NCBI GenBank assembly: GCA_024036415.1
Contig: JAMWET010007210.1
Location: forward strand, 47,501 to 111,500
Direction of reading: 5' to 3'
From: Prochilodus magdalenae
Taxonomy: Eukaryota > Chordata > Actinopteri > Characiformes > Prochilodontidae
Length of the DNA: 64,000 bases
Shown here: positions 59,847 through 64,000 of the stretch, in pieces
How positions within the stretch are numbered: the stretch's first letter is position 1
Layout of the letters: every line of letters starts with the position of its first letter
Program-made: the position numbers and the translations under genes
The notes under the pieces: generated by a model
Databases searched by the model: none
Told to the model about the DNA's origin: nothing
What the model saw: the letters and a program-made list of their open reading frames with translations, nothing else

Positions 59847-61413
59847 CAGTGAGGAAAGTAAGTATTTGAACCTCCTGCGACTTTGCAAGCTCTCCCACTT
59901 AGAAATCATGGAGGGGTCTGAAATTTCCATCTTAGGTGCATGTCCACTGTGAGACATAATCTAAAAAAAATCCTGGAAATCACAATGTATGGTTTTTTAA
60001 TAATTTATTTGTGTGTTACTGCTGCTAATAAGTATTTGACCACCTGCCAATCAGCAAAAATTCTGGCCCTCAAAGACCTGTTAATCCGCCTCTAAAAACT
60101 CCACCTCCACTCCACTTATTATTCTAAATTAGAAGCACCTGTTGGAGGTCGTTAGCTGCATAAAGACACCTGTCCCCCCCCACACAATCCGTAAGACTCC
60201 AACTACTAACATGGCTAAGACCAAAGAGCTGTCCAAAGACACCAGAGACTAAACTGTTGACCTCCACAAGGCTGGAAAGAGCTACGGGGCAATCGCCAAG
60301 CAGCTTGGTGAAAAAAGATCAACTGTTGGAGCAATTATTAGAAAATGGGAGGAGCTAAACATGACTGTCAATCTCCCTCGGACTGGGGCTCCACGCAAGA
60401 CCTCACCTGGTGGCGTATCAGTGATCCTAAGACAGGTGAGGAATCAGCCCAGAACTACACGGGAGGAGCTGGTCAATGACCTGAAGACAGCTGGCACCAC
60501 TGTTTCCACGGTTACTGTGGGTAATACACTAAGACCTCGTAGTTTAAAGTCCCGCATGGCACGGAAGGTTCCCCTGCTTAAACCAGCACACTTACAGGCC
60601 CGGCTTAAGCTTGCCCATGACCATTTGGATGATCCAGAGGAGTCATGGAAGAAAGCTCTGTGGTCAGATGTTCTTAATTCCACTTGCCATGTTTGGAGGA
60701 CGAAGAATGATGAGCACCATCCCAAAAACACCACCCTACTGTGAAGCATGGGGGTGGAGGCATCATGCTGTGGGGGGGGTTTTCTGCACATGGGACAGGA
60801 CGACTGCTCTGTATTAAGGAGAAGATGACCGGGGCCATGTATTGCGAGATTTTGGGGAACAACCTCCTTCCCTCAGTTAGAGCATTGAAGATGGGTCGTG
60901 GCTGGGTCTTCCAACATGACAATGACCCAAAGCACACAGCCAGGATAACCAAGGAGTGGCTCCGTAAGAAGCAGATCAAGGTTCTGGAGTGGCCTAGCCA
61001 GTCTCCAGACCTAAACCCTATAGAAGATCTTTGGAGGGAGCTCAAACTCTGTGTTTCTCAGCGACAGCCCAGAAACCTGGCTGATCTGGAGGAGATCTGT
61101 GTGGAGGAATGGGCCTCCCTGCTGCAGTGTGTGCACACCTGGTGAAAAACTACAGGACCTCTGTAATTGCAAACGAAGGCTACTGTACCAAATATTAACA
61201 CTGATTTTCACAGGTGTTCAAATACTTATTTACAGCAGTAACACACAAATAAATTATTAAAAAATCATACATAGTGATTTACGGATTTTTTTTTTAGATT
61301 ATGTCTCTCACAGTGGACATGCACCTAAGATGAAAATTTCAGACCCCTCCATGATTTCTAAGTGGGAGAACTTGCAAAGTCGCAGGGTGTTCAAATACTT
61401 ATTTTCCTCACTG
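59847..61413 (+). mobile_element. Near full-length Tc1-like transposon (1.57 kb)
   Basis: CAGTGAGGAAAGTAAGTATT at the left and its inverse at the right are flanked by TA dinucleotides (59845-59846 and 61414-61415). Inverted repeats extend about 180-200 bp inward, with an inner direct-repeat copy of AATAAGTATTTGA at about 60030 and its partner near 61215, the IR/DR layout of fish Tc1 elements. Between them lies a decayed transposase gene. Length equals that of a complete Tc1-like element. Confidence 0.93.
60211..61144 (+). pseudogene. Tc1-like transposase, broken
   Basis: The expected start is ATG 60211 (MAKTKELSKDTRD), but codon 14 is TAA at 60250. The N-terminal paired-type DNA-binding region then reads on in frame ([38 protein letters not shown]). 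The first catalytic aspartate is in KKALWSD near 60665. Straight after it about 20 or so bases are missing compared with related transposases, and a further shift before 60741 moves the rest into another frame. That frame carries [34 protein letters not shown] (second aspartate) and [14 protein letters not shown] (final glutamate). Catalytic residues are present but no single frame encodes a complete enzyme. The coding DNA is otherwise well kept, suggesting a rather young copy. Confidence 0.9.
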
Positions 61414-61525
61414 TACCTGGGTCCTTCTGGGATTTGATTTGAGTTAATAGTTGTTGACTGACTTCTGCTACTACTAGGTTGTATAGGGTGTGACCCCACC
61501 AGTGGAGAGATACACCCTCATGCTC

Positions 61526-61991
61526 CAGTGCTGTAAAAAAAACTGTCCCCCCTCGCCAACATCTTCTGTTTGGTTTTGCCACTTTGAAATATTTAACCCA
61601 AATATCTTTAAAAGATAAAGACAACACGAGTAAACACAAACCCAGATGTCGAATGGACGTCCATTTACTGAAGACTCATTTAAACCTATATGTGAAAAAG
61701 TAACTGACCCCTTCAACCTAAACCTCTAAACTGTTTTAGGTCAGCAGAAACAACTTCAACTAAATGTTTGCAACTGTGATGAGGAATTTTGCCCCCCTCC
61801 TCCTTGCACAACTGCCCGTTGAAGGACTTGGCATCAATCAGGGTTTGACTCAGTCCATCCAAATCCTCAGTTTGGTTTCTTTTGTGCCACTCAGAGGTGG
61901 ACGAACGTGGCATCATGTGCTGCTTTAGACCCTCTAGTCTGACAGATATGCAAAAGTAGAAGGACGGGGGCCAATACTTTTTACAGCACTG
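61526..61991 (-). mobile_element. Deleted Tc1-like element
   Basis: CAGTGCTGTAAAAA at the left and TTTTTACAGCACTG at the right form terminal inverted repeats. The interior resembles decayed Tc1-like 3' coding and leader sequence read on the minus strand. No intact frame remains. The flanks (TC on both sides) are not the usual TA, so the exact ends or the insertion mode are uncertain. Confidence 0.6.
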
Positions 61992-62740
61992 TCCATATTC
62001 ATATTCCAGAGTATAATCTGGAGTGGCCCAGCCAGCGGAGACGCCGAGCACACTGATTGGGAAACCTCAGACACCCACACAAACACCCAGCACGAGTGAA
62101 CCGGAGTACTTTACTCATTCATTAAAACGAGGAACAGACCAAGCAGGACTTAGTGTGACTACTCAGCCCGACGAGCATCCTTCGTCTGAGTCACTCCCTC
62201 TCTGTAGCATTCAGCATGCAGGCCAGCATCCTCCCTCTCTCGTTTCGGAGAGAGTCTGTGAAGGGCATGTGACATGTTTAGGAGGGAAAGGCCGTGACTA
62301 AGCCCCTCACCGCCACAGTGACAAAAACTTTAAATATATGTAATATACAGTCTAAATTTAATAAAAATATGATTTTATATAATTCTCTTCTTCATTGTCA
62401 AACCGCACACTGCAAATCCGCACAGTGTACTGCTGAAGCCATCCACGGTTTCTTTGTGTGGGCTTGGTAAATATGGTTGGAGACAATTCCATCCACTTCG
62501 CTCATGGCAAATAAAGGTACGAAACCCGGTTTCACTCTAGAATTTATTTTATTCAGTTGGGAAAAATTAATATTGTAAAAGGTAAGAAGCTCAGATGTTT
62601 AACTTCCTGTGCTGCCGCCATCCAGAACGCCAGTCATTCAGTAAGCAATTAGACAGCAGGTGGCCTTGCCTCTCACTGGAGCCTGCTGCTGCATGCTGAA
62701 TGAAAACAGTGTAATGAGAGATCACTGCTCACCCAGCTCG

Positions 62741-63717
<977 letters not shown>

Positions 63718-64000
63718 GTGAGTGTGTTTACAGGAGTTCACTGACGAGCATGACATGCTATATGAGGGAGAGGACGCCTGATATACGCTGTGTGTGATAT
63801 TCTGGTTAAATGTAGATTCCTGTGCATTTTTCCTTGTTGGTGTGGAAAAAATCAACTTGATGCCAAATAGTGTCCTCTAAACCGCCACAGCAGACAGACC
63901 TGTCATAATGTTTAACCACTGGGGCATCCAAGGAACACACCGCTGGTCACAGGAAAGCTGGATGGCACACCTCATCCTTAAAGTGCTCGGCAGGGAGGGA

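Overview
The window is vertebrate, almost certainly teleost, genomic DNA. It carries one recognisable gene, on the + strand: an internal piece of an alpha-neurexin, best matched to neurexin-2 (nrxn2; whether the a or b duplicate cannot be told). Eight coding exons (12066-12367, 24027-24188, 31731-32157, 36533-36916, 40399-40602, 44891-44917, 55004-55123, 56518-56899) total 2,008 bp, about 669 codons. All have canonical AG/GT borders and compatible phases. They run from the start of the second LNS domain through LNS3, EGF2 and LNS4 into the start of LNS5. The signal peptide, LNS1 and EGF1 must lie upstream; the rest of LNS5, EGF3, LNS6, the stalk, membrane segment and cytoplasmic tail must lie downstream. 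No beta-neurexin promoter or first exon is seen. The 27-nt exon at 44891 is the classical splice-site-3 (SS3) cassette.

The rest, about 97%, is intron. It is loaded with tandem arrays and fish-type transposon remains. Arrays: a 10-bp TTACA-type array (13.4-14.5 kb), a 14-bp TATATAAAG-type minisatellite (19.6-21.9 kb), a 0.93-kb pure pyrimidine array (40.75-41.68 kb), a (GT)44 run (45.4 kb), a 22-bp AT-rich minisatellite (46.1-47.2 kb) and a 1-kb CT-rich tract (62.7-63.7 kb). Transposons: one near full-length Tc1-like element with a broken transposase (59.8-61.4 kb), several deleted Tc1-like copies, a hAT-like element (11.0-11.8 kb), two copies of a small TA-flanked DNA element (50.9 and 57.0 kb), the second split by a fold-back insertion, a probable solo LTR nested in a Tc1 relic (24.9 kb), four copies of a tRNA-derived SINE and an L2-type LINE tail. 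The SINE tail, Tc1 and gene content fit an ostariophysan-like teleost, but the species cannot be fixed from this window.

No second gene, no structural RNA gene and no wholly new system is supported. The points most worth checking concern splicing: the SS3 cassette with its pyrimidine tract and downstream UG repeat, a phase-compatible cryptic exon at the end of the pyrimidine array, an inverted SINE pair, and tandem arrays whose units resemble splice or TATA signals. Several motif-rich unique stretches look like candidate conserved noncoding elements.
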